64,000 nucleotides of DNA from Segatella copri (GCF_026015295.1 NZ_JAPDUW010000001.1:3452501-3516500), one strand, 5' to 3'. Counted from the first letter of the stretch, positions 7,521-16,992 are shown. A program made the numbers and translations. Notes: generated from the sequence alone by a model not told the origin.

Positions 7521-8981
7521 ATGAAGAAAAGTATATTGCTCCTTAGTGCATTCGCTATATTGCTCACCTTGAGCGGCTGCTTCGGTGCCAAGCAAGCTTC
7601 TGTTGCAGGCAGAGGTGGCGAGGTGGTTGGCGTGAGCGGTAGAAGCTTTGTAGAGCCAGCCCCTTATGGTATGGTAAAGATAAACCGTGGCTTCCTGAAA
7701 ATGGGAATGGAGACCCAAGACTCACTCTGGGGAATGAAAACACCACGCAAGGATGTGTCGGTGGATGGATTCTGGATGGATGATACCGAAATCACCAATT
7801 CAGAATATAAGCAGTTTGTGGCTTATGTGCGCGATTCTATTCTTCGTACCCGTCTGGCTGATCCTGCTTATGGAGGCGACGAGACTTACATGATTACTGA
7901 AGATAAGAATGGCGATCCGGTTACACCTCATGTAAACTGGAAGAAAGCGCTGCCTAAGAAACCTAATGAGGATGAGCAGAGAGCTTTTGAAAGTTTGTAT
8001 GAAACCAATCCGGTTACAGGAGAAAAACTCATCGACTGGCGCCAGCTCAACTATAAATACGAAATCTATGATTATACAGCTGCGGCTCAGCGTAAGTTCC
8101 GTCTTAATCCCCAGGAACGTACCTTCAACACCGATGTGAAGATAAATCCGGACGAGGTGGTGATGATTTCAAAAGATACCGCTTATTATGATGATGAGGG
8201 TAGAGTGGTGCGTGAGACCATCAACCGTCCGCTTTCAGGACCATGGGACTTCCTGAATACCTATATCGTGAATGTTTATCCTGACACTACCTGTTGGGTA
8301 AACGACTTCAGAAATGCAGAGAATGAAACCTATCTGAGAAGTTATTTCAGCAATCCTGCGTATAATGACTATCCGGTAGTAGGTGTTACCTGGGAACAGG
8401 CAAATGCCTTCTGCGCCTGGAGAACAGACTATCTTTTGAAGGGCTTAGGTCCTGAAGCAAGATTTGTGCAGCGTTACCGTCTGCCAACCGAGGCAGAATG
8501 GGAATATGCTGCAAGAGGCAAGAACCAGAATGAATTTCCTTGGGACAATGCGGATGTAAAGAACGGGGATGGCTGTTTTTACGCCAATTTCAAACCAGAC
8601 AGGGGCAACTATACCAAAGACGGCAACCTGATAACCAGCAAGGTGGCTATCTATTCGCCAAATTCTAATGGACTTTACGATATGGCTGGTAATGTGGCAG
8701 AGTGGACAAGTACCGTTTATACAGAGGCGGGTGTTGACGCAATGAGCGATTTTAACCCAACTTTACAGTATAATGCTGCCATAGAAGATCCTTACCGTTT
8801 GAAGAAGAAGAGTGTAAGAGGTGGTTCCTGGAAAGACCCTGAGTCGTTTATCCGTTCGGCATGGCGCACTTTCGAGTACCAGAATCAGCCTCGCTCATAC
8901 ATCGGATTCCGTTGCGTGAGAAGTCTTGCTACTACGGCAAGCGGAAAACAGAAACCATTGAAGAATAAGAATAGGAGATAA
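7521..8981 (+). CDS. porK: PorK/GldK, type IX secretion lipoprotein
   Basis: A 486-residue lipoprotein with a sulfatase-modifying-factor (FGE-sulfatase) fold. It forms the periplasmic ring with PorN under the outer membrane. The signal MKKSILLLSAFAILLTLSGC gives a lipobox LSGC with the lipidated Cys at 20. Motifs of the fold include WMDDTEITNSEYKQF, RLPTEAEWEYAARG, DMAGNVAEWTS and RGGSWKD near a C-terminal GFRCVRS. It is a structural member of this fold, so no enzyme activity is assumed. It is followed after 5 bases by porL. Confidence 0.93.
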   Translation: MKKSILLLSAFAILLTLSGCFGAKQASVAGRGGEVVGVSGRSFVEPAPYGMVKINRGFLKMGMETQDSLWGMKTPRKDVSVDGFWMDDTEITNSEYKQFVAYVRDSILRTRLADPAYGGDETYMITEDKNGDPVTPHVNWKKALPKKPNEDEQRAFESLYETNPVTGEKLIDWRQLNYKYEIYDYTAAAQRKFRLNPQERTFNTDVKINPDEVVMISKDTAYYDDEGRVVRETINRPLSGPWDFLNTYIVNVYPDTTCWVNDFRNAENETYLRSYFSNPAYNDYPVVGVTWEQANAFCAWRTDYLLKGLGPEARFVQRYRLPTEAEWEYAARGKNQNEFPWDNADVKNGDGCFYANFKPDRGNYTKDGNLITSKVAIYSPNSNGLYDMAGNVAEWTSTVYTEAGVDAMSDFNPTLQYNAAIEDPYRLKKKSVRGGSWKDPESFIRSAWRTFEYQNQPRSYIGFRCVRSLATTASGKQKPLKNKNRR

Positions 8982-8986
8982 ATAAT

Positions 8987-9718
8987 ATGAGCTATTATAG
9001 CAAATTCAATATCGTATACCGCTTGCAGAAGTGGATGGATAGTGTGCCGGGTCAGACATTCCTTAACTATGCTTACAGTTGGGGTGCCTCTATCGTAATC
9101 GCTGGTACCCTCTTTAAGTTGACCCATCTTCCTGGTGCCAATTTCATGCTTTTCTTAGGTATGGGAACCGAGATTTTCGTGTTCTTCCTTTCTGCTTTCG
9201 ACCGTCCTTTCGACAAGACTGCCGAAGGTAGAGACTTGCCTACCCATGCTACAGAGGAGTATCTGGAAGGAAAGGTGTCGGCTGAAGAAATGATGACTGC
9301 CAAGAATCGTTCTGAAACCATTCAACCTCAGGTTGCTTCTCCTGTCTCTCCTGTAATGACTGCTGCGCCAGAACTGACTCCACTTAATCCTGAGGTGGTG
9401 GAAGTTCAGAACAGCTACGTAGAACAGTTGAAGAGCCTGGTAGAAACCTTGAGTAAGGTAAACGAACAGAGTAGCCGACTGACTCGTGACAGCGAGGAGA
9501 TGGAGAATCTGAACCGTACCTTGACAGGTATCAGCAGGGTATACGAGATGCAGCTGAAAAGTGCCAGCCAGCAGATTGGTACCATTGACCAGATCAATGA
9601 GCAGACCAAGATGATGGCAAAGCAGATAGAACAGTTGAACAAGATTTATACCCGTATGATTGATGCCATGACCATCAATATGCGTGTGGCGGCTCCTCAT
9701 GTAACAAGTGAAGAGTAA
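8987..9718 (+). CDS. porL: PorL/GldL, type IX secretion motor subunit
   Basis: A 243-residue inner-membrane protein. Two transmembrane helices (about 25-48 and 51-70, the second GMGTEIFVFFLSAF) carry a buried Glu, as in proton-driven motor subunits. A long cytoplasmic tail follows, with coiled-coil character (about 140-225). PorL and PorM together form the motor that powers type IX export (gliding in relatives). It lies in the conserved order between porK and porM. Confidence 0.92.
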   Translation: MSYYSKFNIVYRLQKWMDSVPGQTFLNYAYSWGASIVIAGTLFKLTHLPGANFMLFLGMGTEIFVFFLSAFDRPFDKTAEGRDLPTHATEEYLEGKVSAEEMMTAKNRSETIQPQVASPVSPVMTAAPELTPLNPEVVEVQNSYVEQLKSLVETLSKVNEQSSRLTRDSEEMENLNRTLTGISRVYEMQLKSASQQIGTIDQINEQTKMMAKQIEQLNKIYTRMIDAMTINMRVAAPHVTSEE

Positions 9719-9757
9719 AGACGAAGAAAATAAATAGAATCAAGCAAATTTATATCC

Positions 9758-10843
9758 ATGGCAATCAAGAAAAGACCGGTTTCGCCTCGCCAGAAGATGA
9801 TTAACCTGATGTATGTCATCCTGATGGCTATGTTGGCGCTGAATACTCCTACAGATGAGGAATTCGGTGTCAAAGGCAAGTCTATTGTCGAGAAAATCAA
9901 GAAAAGTCTTGCCGATGATGGGAAGAAATCGGATGAGGAGAAGAAAAATATAGATTTGGTAGAACTGAATGTGAATGAACTCGATGCATTCGTTATTCCA
10001 GAGAAAACAACCCTCTATGCCGGTGAACGTTTCAATTCGCATGTGGTGATGGCTGCAATAGACAGTACACAGCGCCCGGAAATCTATGTGAATGGTAGTA
10101 GGCTGAATGCCGAGAATGGCAGATACAGTTTTGTGGCAGGTGGCGTAGGTGAGCATCAGTTTGGCGGTTACATTCTGATGAGAGGCAAGAATGGCGAGAT
10201 GATGCGACGCAATTTCGTTCAGAAATATACCGTATTGCCTGTTCCTAACACTGCTACCGTTGCTGCCGACCTGATGAATGTGCTCTATGCAGGCTATGCC
10301 AATCCTATCAGTATCAGCGTTCCTGGTGTTCCGGCAAATGCTATCTCTGCAACCATGACAGGCGGTTCTTTCGTGGCTAAGGGTAATGGTCATTTTGTAG
10401 CTACACCTTCAGCGGTGGGTAAGGATGTTACCATCCATGTGACAGCCCGCGATAAGGGCCAGGTGAGAAGTCTGCCTCCATTCGTATTCCATGTAAGAAA
10501 ACTTCCTGACCCAACAGCTTATATCGCGATGGGTACAGATAGATTTAGAGGTGGTGCTCTATCGAAAGGTGCTCTGATGGGTGCTCCTGGCATTCATGCA
10601 GCCATAGATGACGGACTCCTTGATATTCCGTTCAAGGTACTGGGCTTCGAAACCGTATTCTTCGATAATATGGGCAATGCCATACCTTTGGCTTCGGCGG
10701 GTTCCAATTTCTCAGAACGACAGCGCGAAGAGTTCAGAAAACTGTCTAGAAGCCGTCGCTTCTATATCTCGCATATCAAGGCTGTAGGTCCTGATGGAAT
10801 TACCCGAAATCTGCCGGCAGCAATGGAAGTTATCGTCAGGTAA
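9758..10843 (+). CDS. porM: PorM/GldM, short form
   Basis: The motor-associated subunit that spans the periplasm and couples PorL to the PorK-PorN ring. The N-terminus RPVSPRQKMINLMYVILMAMLALNT (about 6-30) holds the single membrane helix and is typical. The C-terminal part fits the Ig-like domains: YAGERF, a VARDKGQ-like ARDKGQ stretch, DPTAYIAMG, and SHIKAVGPDG. At 361 residues it is about 150 shorter than Porphyromonas PorM (about 516). The segment after the helix goes almost at once to KTTLYAGERF, so the membrane-proximal helical domain D1 appears to be missing. The frame is intact, so this is either a lineage feature or an in-frame deletion. Confidence 0.85.
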   Translation: MAIKKRPVSPRQKMINLMYVILMAMLALNTPTDEEFGVKGKSIVEKIKKSLADDGKKSDEEKKNIDLVELNVNELDAFVIPEKTTLYAGERFNSHVVMAAIDSTQRPEIYVNGSRLNAENGRYSFVAGGVGEHQFGGYILMRGKNGEMMRRNFVQKYTVLPVPNTATVAADLMNVLYAGYANPISISVPGVPANAISATMTGGSFVAKGNGHFVATPSAVGKDVTIHVTARDKGQVRSLPPFVFHVRKLPDPTAYIAMGTDRFRGGALSKGALMGAPGIHAAIDDGLLDIPFKVLGFETVFFDNMGNAIPLASAGSNFSERQREEFRKLSRSRRFYISHIKAVGPDGITRNLPAAMEVIVR

Positions 10844-10875
10844 GTGAAGAGTTCAACGGCTTTACTTAGCATAAA

Positions 10876-10903
10876 GTTCAAAGTTCAATGTTCAAAGTTC
10901 AAT
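10876..10903. repeat. Four tandem copies of GTTCAAW
   Basis: Four 7-base units GTTCAAA, GTTCAAT, GTTCAAA, GTTCAAT fill most of the 63-base gap between the porM stop and the porN start. A GTG at 10844 keeps this region open in the porN frame, but the signal peptide begins at the ATG at 10907. Confidence 0.85.
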
Positions 10904-10906
10904 GTA

Positions 10907-11965
10907 ATGAAAAAGATATTATTCATATTCATGCTTTTGGGAATGGTGCAGAGCATCATGGCACAGCCAGCGGCTCGCAGAAAGCAGGCTCAGCAAAAGG
11001 CACAACAGTCGAATGCTGACAATATGACCTTGCGTGCCAAACTTTATTTCCCTACAGCCATCCCGATGGATGAGGACGTGGTTTGGAGAAGAGACATCTA
11101 TCGTGAACTCAATCTCACAGATGATGCCAATGCTGCCTTGTATTATCCTGTAGAGCCAACAGATGGTAAGATGAATCTCTTTACCTATATCTTTAAACTG
11201 ATGTTTACGGGTAGAGTGCCTGTTTATCAGTATCGTATGGATGGTAATGAAGATTTTTCTGCCGCCAACCGTCTTACTCCGAAAGCATTCGTAGATAATT
11301 ATCATATCTACTACGAGAAGACTGATAATGGAAAGGTGCATATTGATGACAGCGATATTCCGTCAGCAGAAGTGAAGTCGTACTATGTGAAGGAGACTTC
11401 TTATTATGACCAGAAAACAGCTTCTTTCCATACCAAGGTATTGGCTTTGTGCCCTATCATGACCCGTAATGATGATTTTGGAGATGTAGGAAACAAGTAT
11501 CCGCTCTTCTGGGTGAAGTATGATGATCTGGCTCCGTTCCTGGCTAAGCAGCAGCTGATGACCAGTAATGTGAACAATGCTGCTGTGATGAGTGCAGAAG
11601 ATTATTTTACCAAGAATCTGTATCAGGGTAAAATCTACAAGACCAATAATATGCAGGGCAATACCCTGGCACAGTACTGTCCTTCGGATACAGCCATGGC
11701 GAAGGAACAGAAACGCATAGAGGCTGAGTTGGAAGCCTTTGAGAAGAATATCTGGGGTAATCAGGCTCGGAAGGATTCTCTTGACAGTATTGCCAAGGCA
11801 GAAAAGAATATGGATGCCAAGACTCTGAAGAAAAGCCGTAACAGAAGAAGTGGTTCTGCATCTAAACCAGCTAAGACTTCTACTGTTAAAAAACGCAGAT
11901 CAGGAGGAAGCAATGTTTCTTCTGGTGGCTCTGCTAGGGTAACGGTTCGTAGAGAGCGTCATTAA
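10907..11965 (+). CDS. porN: PorN/GldN, type IX secretion ring protein
   Basis: A 352-residue periplasmic protein that forms the outer-membrane-associated ring with PorK. The start at 10907 is chosen because it gives a clean signal peptide MKKILFIFMLLGMVQSIMAQ. Starting at the GTG at 10844 would place 21 extra residues before it, encoded by a repeat. Family features include LKAKLYFPTAIPMDEDVVW-like text near the N-terminus and LFTYIFKLMFTGRVPVYQY. The tail (about 300-352) is low-complexity and basic, rich in Ser, Lys and Arg. It ends the porPKLMN set, and a barrel protein follows after 28 bases. Confidence 0.88.
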   Translation: MKKILFIFMLLGMVQSIMAQPAARRKQAQQKAQQSNADNMTLRAKLYFPTAIPMDEDVVWRRDIYRELNLTDDANAALYYPVEPTDGKMNLFTYIFKLMFTGRVPVYQYRMDGNEDFSAANRLTPKAFVDNYHIYYEKTDNGKVHIDDSDIPSAEVKSYYVKETSYYDQKTASFHTKVLALCPIMTRNDDFGDVGNKYPLFWVKYDDLAPFLAKQQLMTSNVNNAAVMSAEDYFTKNLYQGKIYKTNNMQGNTLAQYCPSDTAMAKEQKRIEAELEAFEKNIWGNQARKDSLDSIAKAEKNMDAKTLKKSRNRRSGSASKPAKTSTVKKRRSGGSNVSSGGSARVTVRRERH

Positions 11966-11993
11966 TTTATATAAGAATTAAAGTAAATATAGA

Positions 11994-12605
11994 ATGAAGA
12001 AAGTTTTATCAGTATTAATGGTTGTAGCAGCCATGATGTTTGCTACAAATGCTAATGCCCAGATTAAGTTTGGTTTGAAGGGCGGTTTGGATGTTACTAA
12101 CATGTCTTTGAGTAACGATGTATTTGATGCATCTAACAAGACAGGTTTCTTTGTTGGTCCAATGGTAAAGGTTACTATCCCTATTGTTGGCTTGAGTTTT
12201 GATGCTGCTGCCTTGTACGATCAGAAGGAAGCTAAGGTGTCTGTAAATGATGCAGAGACAACGATGACTCAGAAATCTCTTAATATCCCAGTAAACGTAC
12301 GTTATGGCTTCGGCTTGAGCAGCTTGGCTAATGTTTTCGTCTTCGCTGGTCCACAGTGGGGTATCAACGTTGGTGACAAGAACTTCGAGTGGGATAAATC
12401 AGGCTGCTATTCTCTGAAGAAAACAAACTTCAGTGTAAACGTAGGTTTGGGTGTTACCCTGCTGAGCCATCTCCAGCTCTCTGCGAACTATAACATCGCT
12501 TGCGGTAAGACTGCAGATGTTACCTGGAAGGAAACAAGCGATAAGATTGTGAATGGTAACAGTAAGAATAACAGTTGGCAGATCGCTTTGGGTTATTGGT
12601 TCTAA
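11994..12605 (+). CDS. Small outer-membrane beta-barrel protein
   Basis: A 203-residue protein with a signal peptide MKKVLSVLMVVAAMMFATNANAQ and a mature start IKFGLKGGLDVTNMS typical of the OMP_b-brl/PorT-like barrel domain. It ends in an aromatic residue (ALGYWF), as expected for barrel assembly by Bam. It probably has 8 strands. It follows porN closely and is followed by a terminator, so it may be cotranscribed with the type IX genes. Whether it plays a part in that system is not shown, and it may be a general porin-like protein. Confidence 0.75.
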   Translation: MKKVLSVLMVVAAMMFATNANAQIKFGLKGGLDVTNMSLSNDVFDASNKTGFFVGPMVKVTIPIVGLSFDAAALYDQKEAKVSVNDAETTMTQKSLNIPVNVRYGFGLSSLANVFVFAGPQWGINVGDKNFEWDKSGCYSLKKTNFSVNVGLGVTLLSHLQLSANYNIACGKTADVTWKETSDKIVNGNSKNNSWQIALGYWF

Positions 12606-12680
12606 TCTTGTAAAAGAACAGGACAGATTATGGGTGAGAACATCGTATGGTCTCGCCTAGTACATCTTAAAATATATAAA

Positions 12681-12716
12681 AGCAGGTATCCGATGATGGG
12701 TATCTGCTTTTTTTTT
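12681..12716 (+). terminator. Intrinsic terminator after the secretion operon
   Basis: AGCAGGTATCC pairs with GGGTATCTGCT (G-U tolerant) around GATGAT, followed by a run of nine T. Confidence 0.8.
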
Positions 12717-12718
12717 GC

Positions 12719-12726
12719 TAACTTTG
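12719..12726 (+). promoter_or_regulatory. -7 promoter element for priA
   Basis: TAACTTTG followed by CA, 50 bases before the priA ATG and directly after the terminator of the preceding operon. Confidence 0.55.
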
Positions 12727-12776
12727 CAAGTCGAAAGCCTGAATGATGGATATTTCAAGGTTAAAGAAGATTAGAT

Positions 12777-15047
12777 ATGAAATATGTAGATGTGATATTA
12801 CCCCTTCCGCTCGACGGAACCTTTACTTATTCTGTCCCTGATGGGATGGAAGGGAAAGTTGTGCCTGGGGTACGCTTGCTGGTTCCTCTTGGTAAAAGTA
12901 AGAAATATATCGCAATGGCTACCCGGCTGCATGATGATAAGCCTGCATTCTCCTGCAAACCTGTCGAGGCGGTACTTGACAATACCCCTTCGCTGTTGCC
13001 TCAGCAGATGAGATTGTGGCAATGGATTGGCTATTATTATATGGCTCCGTTAGGCGATGTCTATAATGCTGCTATGCCCGGTGGACTGAAGTCTACAGAG
13101 AAATTCAAGCCCAAGATGGAACTCTATGTAGAACTTGCCAGTACGTACCGTAGTGAGCAGGCACTTCATGTAGCGCTCAACCTGGTGCAGAGAGCCTTGA
13201 AGCAAGCCAAAACTTTAACCACCTTTCTGAGTCTCTCGCATTGGGACAGTCTTGATGGAGATACGCCTAGAGAAGGCATAAAAAAAGTGACCAAGGAAGA
13301 ACTGATGAATGAGAGCCATTGTACGGCTGCTGTTGTCAAGGCACTTATCGACAGGGGAATTCTCTTTACTTATGAATTGGAAATAGGACGATTGAATACG
13401 AATGGAGAATCTCATCTTGACTTGATTAAACCTCTCTCCTTGGCTCAGCAAGATGCCTATAATGGAATCCTGATGCAAATGATGAAAAAGGATGTTGTAT
13501 TGCTTCATGGTGTGACATCCAGCGGAAAGACGGAAATCTACATTCATCTTATCAGAAAAGCCATTGAGGAGCATAAGCAGGTGCTCTATCTTCTGCCGGA
13601 AATCGCTCTGACCGTACAAATCATGGAGCGCCTTCATAGAGTTTTCGGCGACCGGCTGGGCATCTACCATTCTAAATATAGTGATGCTGAGCGTGTAGAA
13701 ATCTGGCAGAAACAACTCTCTGATCATCCCTATGATGTAATTCTGGGTGCAAGAAGTGCCGTCTTCCTGCCTTTTAAGAATTTGGGACTCGTCATCATAG
13801 ACGAAGAGCACGAGACTTCCTTCAAACAACAGGATCCCGCTCCGCGCTACCATGCCAGAAGTGCTGGCATAGTGCTTGCCAAGATGTATGGGGCAAAGAC
13901 ATTATTGGGTACGGCTACGCCTTCGATGGAGAGTTATTATAATGCGCAGCAAGGTAAGTATGGACTGGTAGAGCTGAAAACAAGATACAAAGGTATTCAG
14001 TTGCCGGAAATTCAGGTGGTAGATGTAAAAGACTTGCGCCACCGTAAGATGATGAGCGGTCCTTTCTCTCCACAGCTTTTGGCTGCAGTAAGAGAGGCTT
14101 TGAAGAATGGGCAACAGGCAATCCTCTTTCAGAATCGTCGTGGTTTTGCGCCGATGGTTGAATGTAAGGTATGTGGTTGGGTGCCGAAATGTAAAAACTG
14201 TGATGTCTCGCTTACGTTACACAAAAGCATTAACCTGCTGACTTGCCATTATTGTGGTTACACTTATCCGGTTCCTACAGAATGTCCTAACTGTGGCAGT
14301 ACGGAAATCATGGGACGTGGTTTTGGTACCGAGAAGATAGAAGACCAGATAGCGGAAATCTTTCCGGAAGCCAAGATTGCCAGAATGGATTTGGATACAA
14401 CACGTACACGAAATGCCTACGAACGTCTTATCGCAGACTTCTCTGAAGGCAGAACGAATCTTCTCATAGGTACGCAAATGGTTTCTAAGGGTCTCGATTT
14501 CGATAAGGTGAGTGTAGTAGGCATCCTGAATGCTGATTCGATGCTCAACTATCCCGATTTCCGCGCCTACGAGCATGCTTTTATGATGATGGCACAGGTG
14601 AGTGGTAGAGCTGGAAGAAAAGGTAAGCGTGGCTTGGTGATTCTACAGACCAAGAATCCTAACTTGCCTGTAATTGGCCAGGTGGTTCATAATGATTATG
14701 CAGGCTTGTATCAGGGTATCCTGGAGGAGAGAAGAAATTTTCATTATCCACCTTTCTATCACCTGATTAATGTGTATGTAAAACATAAATATGATAAGGT
14801 ATGCGAACAGGCTAGCCATGAGCTCAGCAAAACGCTGAGAAGCTGGTTTGGCGAGCGTGTGTTGGGACCGGATAAACCTGCTGTGGCAAGGGTTAAGACG
14901 ATGAACATCCGAAAGATTGTTATCAAACTGGAAAATGGTATTGACCAGCAGAAGGTAAGAGAATATCTGAAGTTTGCTCAACAGCAGATGGGAAAGGATC
15001 CGAGATATGGAGCTCTGCAGATTTATTATGATGTAGACCCATTGTAG
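12777..15047 (+). CDS. priA: Primosomal protein N' (PriA helicase)
   Basis: A 756-residue superfamily 2 DNA helicase that reloads the replisome at stalled forks. The N-terminus MKYVDVILPLPLDGTFTYSV is the 3'-DNA-binding domain. Walker A is GVTSSGKTEIY (about 245) and the DEAH-type Walker B is DEEHETSFKQ. A zinc region with eight Cys (CKVCGWVPKCKNC ... CHYCG ... CPNCGS) lies at about 465-510, and GTQMVSKGLDF and QVSGRAGRKG are later helicase motifs. Length is normal. It is a single-gene unit between two terminators. Confidence 0.97.
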   Translation: MKYVDVILPLPLDGTFTYSVPDGMEGKVVPGVRLLVPLGKSKKYIAMATRLHDDKPAFSCKPVEAVLDNTPSLLPQQMRLWQWIGYYYMAPLGDVYNAAMPGGLKSTEKFKPKMELYVELASTYRSEQALHVALNLVQRALKQAKTLTTFLSLSHWDSLDGDTPREGIKKVTKEELMNESHCTAAVVKALIDRGILFTYELEIGRLNTNGESHLDLIKPLSLAQQDAYNGILMQMMKKDVVLLHGVTSSGKTEIYIHLIRKAIEEHKQVLYLLPEIALTVQIMERLHRVFGDRLGIYHSKYSDAERVEIWQKQLSDHPYDVILGARSAVFLPFKNLGLVIIDEEHETSFKQQDPAPRYHARSAGIVLAKMYGAKTLLGTATPSMESYYNAQQGKYGLVELKTRYKGIQLPEIQVVDVKDLRHRKMMSGPFSPQLLAAVREALKNGQQAILFQNRRGFAPMVECKVCGWVPKCKNCDVSLTLHKSINLLTCHYCGYTYPVPTECPNCGSTEIMGRGFGTEKIEDQIAEIFPEAKIARMDLDTTRTRNAYERLIADFSEGRTNLLIGTQMVSKGLDFDKVSVVGILNADSMLNYPDFRAYEHAFMMMAQVSGRAGRKGKRGLVILQTKNPNLPVIGQVVHNDYAGLYQGILEERRNFHYPPFYHLINVYVKHKYDKVCEQASHELSKTLRSWFGERVLGPDKPAVARVKTMNIRKIVIKLENGIDQQKVREYLKFAQQQMGKDPRYGALQIYYDVDPL

Positions 15048-15106
15048 TCTCCTGCCCCTCCTTTTCTCTGGCAGAATGGAAGAAAATAAGATTGGTAAAT
15101 AAAATG

Positions 15107-15149
15107 AAAAAGGCTATCCGTTACTTGTTGCAAGAACGGGTAGCCTTTT
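15107..15149. terminator. Bidirectional terminator between priA and the FadL-type gene
   Basis: AAAAAGGCTATCCGTT and AACGGGTAGCCTTTT arms with an inner CTTG/CAAG pairing. There are A and T runs on both sides, so it serves both converging genes. Confidence 0.8.
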
Positions 15150-15172
15150 AATTATGATATTTGTAGTTATGT

Positions 15173-16774
15173 TTAGAAGTTGATGTCAAGACCTACTGCG
15201 AATACGTTGTTGTTACGTGTGTAGTCAGAACTGTAGGTCTTTCCTATTAGTTCTACATTCTCTGAGGTCTTCTTGTGCTGATAGAAGGTGTGGAAGTAAG
15301 CCACGTTCAAGTCCATCTTCTTATTGATGTGGTATACACCACCAACTGCTACAGAGTTTGAACTGACAACGAATGATTTGTCGTCCATGTATTCATCGCT
15401 CAAGCCATAGTTGGTATTCTGCCAGCCAGTACTCAAGGTAATCTTCTTGTTTACGTCTACCTCTACACCTGCGTTGTATTCCAATGTACCACGCTTTAAC
15501 TTCTCCTGTCGGTTGTTGTAAGATGTAGCGTGCTTGTCATCGAACCAGTGGAAACCAACGTTTACGCGTACTGCATTTACAGGGCTGTAACCTACACCGA
15601 GTGCCAGATAAGCAGGAATATCACCAGCAATCTTCTTGCCATCCTCATATTCACCGATAGCCTCTTCGAGCTCTGTGTCGAACTGGGTCTTCAAGCCTAA
15701 CATTGTAGCTCCTACTGTTGGGTCAGTTAATACAGCATTAGCCTTATTTTCTGCCTGTTGCTTGGCCTGCTCAAGTGTAAGACCTGCCTGCTGATATTTT
15801 GCAGTCAGTATGCCTGTCATCTGATTGGAAAGGTTGGCAGGCAAGTTACCGATACTTGGAGCCTGGTTTACAGACTTGTTCTTCAGGCGAATACGGGTTT
15901 TGAACTCGTATTTTGCAGAGAAGTTCCAACGGCCAGTCTTGTAATCTACACCGATGATAGGCGTAAAGCCTACACCACTTTGATCGCAGCTCAACTCAAT
16001 GTTGGCAGCATTTTCCTTGGTAGGGTCGAGAACCTTGTACAGAGGCATGTTGCCTACCTTGATGTTTTCAACATATCCATAGTAGTTTGTTGAAGCATAA
16101 ACGCCACGCACGCCTGCAAATGCGCTGAAGTTGTCGCAGAATTTATATGCAGCACCTACAGAGAGACCGTAATAGTACTGACGTCCATGCATATAGCTAT
16201 TGTAACTATATTCGCCTTTCTGACCGAAAGCTTGGTCGGTTGTAAACATTTGCATTCCTGGCTGTCCAAGTGTGTTGCCCAATACGTTGTCAACAGTTCT
16301 TGCCAAACCGCAAGCAGCCATTGCTGTCTCTGCTACGATCTTCTCGAAAGAGCCAAGACCATTATCGAAGGTACACTTGCCACCGCCACCTGTGAGGGCG
16401 AAGCTAGCCTGAAGTGACCATCTACCTTTATTATAAGCATACTGGAATGAAGGGATGACAGGCGCAAAAGCCTCACCCTTGAAAGTACGAGGAGTAATAG
16501 GATTGTTCACATTGTTGGTGAACAGAGCATAATCATTTTCAATGCTACGTGTCTGGTAAGCCAACTGCCAGTTGATGGCGAGGTGGTGACCTTCACCCAT
16601 GAATACAACTCCGGCTGGATTATAATAAACACCGTCGATACCAATTGAAGCCTCACGGCTCATCATTCTGTTGAATGCTACATGTTGATTGGTGTTGGTG
16701 AGCAAACCGCCTGCAAAAGATGGGGTTGCACAAGCCATCGCAATGGCCAAACCAACTAATTTTAGTTTCTTCAT
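15173..16774 (-). CDS. OmpP1/FadL-family outer-membrane transporter
   Basis: A 533-residue member of the family that takes up long-chain fatty acids or other hydrophobic compounds across the outer membrane. The signal peptide MKKLKLVGLAIAMACATPSFA is followed by GGLLTNTNQHVAFNRMMSREASIG, and GVYYNPAGVVFMGEGHHLAINWQ is the N-terminal plug with the family NPAG motif. The C-terminus NNVFAVGLDINF ends in Phe. The start at 16774 is chosen over one at 16804 because a -7 element overlaps the latter and the signal peptide begins at the former. Substrate is unknown. Confidence 0.88.
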   Translation of the reverse strand: MKKLKLVGLAIAMACATPSFAGGLLTNTNQHVAFNRMMSREASIGIDGVYYNPAGVVFMGEGHHLAINWQLAYQTRSIENDYALFTNNVNNPITPRTFKGEAFAPVIPSFQYAYNKGRWSLQASFALTGGGGKCTFDNGLGSFEKIVAETAMAACGLARTVDNVLGNTLGQPGMQMFTTDQAFGQKGEYSYNSYMHGRQYYYGLSVGAAYKFCDNFSAFAGVRGVYASTNYYGYVENIKVGNMPLYKVLDPTKENAANIELSCDQSGVGFTPIIGVDYKTGRWNFSAKYEFKTRIRLKNKSVNQAPSIGNLPANLSNQMTGILTAKYQQAGLTLEQAKQQAENKANAVLTDPTVGATMLGLKTQFDTELEEAIGEYEDGKKIAGDIPAYLALGVGYSPVNAVRVNVGFHWFDDKHATSYNNRQEKLKRGTLEYNAGVEVDVNKKITLSTGWQNTNYGLSDEYMDDKSFVVSSNSVAVGGVYHINKKMDLNVAYFHTFYQHKKTSENVELIGKTYSSDYTRNNNVFAVGLDINF

Positions 16775-16801
16775 CTTAATAATATTAAATAAAAACGTCC
16801 G

Positions 16802-16809
16802 CAAAGGTA
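16802..16809 (-). promoter_or_regulatory. -7 promoter element for the FadL-type gene
   Basis: On the minus strand the sequence reads TACCTTTG then CGG, 28 bases before the ATG at 16774. Confidence 0.6.
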
Positions 16810-16865
16810 ATTATAATGTTCTATTTCGCTATAGTTTCCTTGAAATATTTAAAGCATATTAACGC

Positions 16866-16920
16866 AAAAAGCCCTTTCTCTTGCACAGATTTAAAAAACT
16901 GTGCAAGAAAAAGGGCTTTT
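16866..16920. terminator. Long bidirectional hairpin terminator
   Basis: The arms AAAAGCCCTTTCTCTTGCAC and GTGCAAGAAAAAGGGCTTTT, about 24 bp with one mismatch, enclose an A-rich loop. It lies between the FadL-type gene promoter and the end of the 7TM-HD gene and can stop transcription from the latter. Confidence 0.8.
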
Positions 16921-16992
16921 ATTGGTTATGTTTTACCTTTTTGTATATCCGTTTATACGCTTTACGGCATAAGAACTTCACGAATTGTATCT

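Noticed and set aside
10844..10906. A GTG start for porN at 10844
   Set aside because: It would add 21 residues, encoded largely by the GTTCAAW repeat, before a clean signal peptide at 10907.
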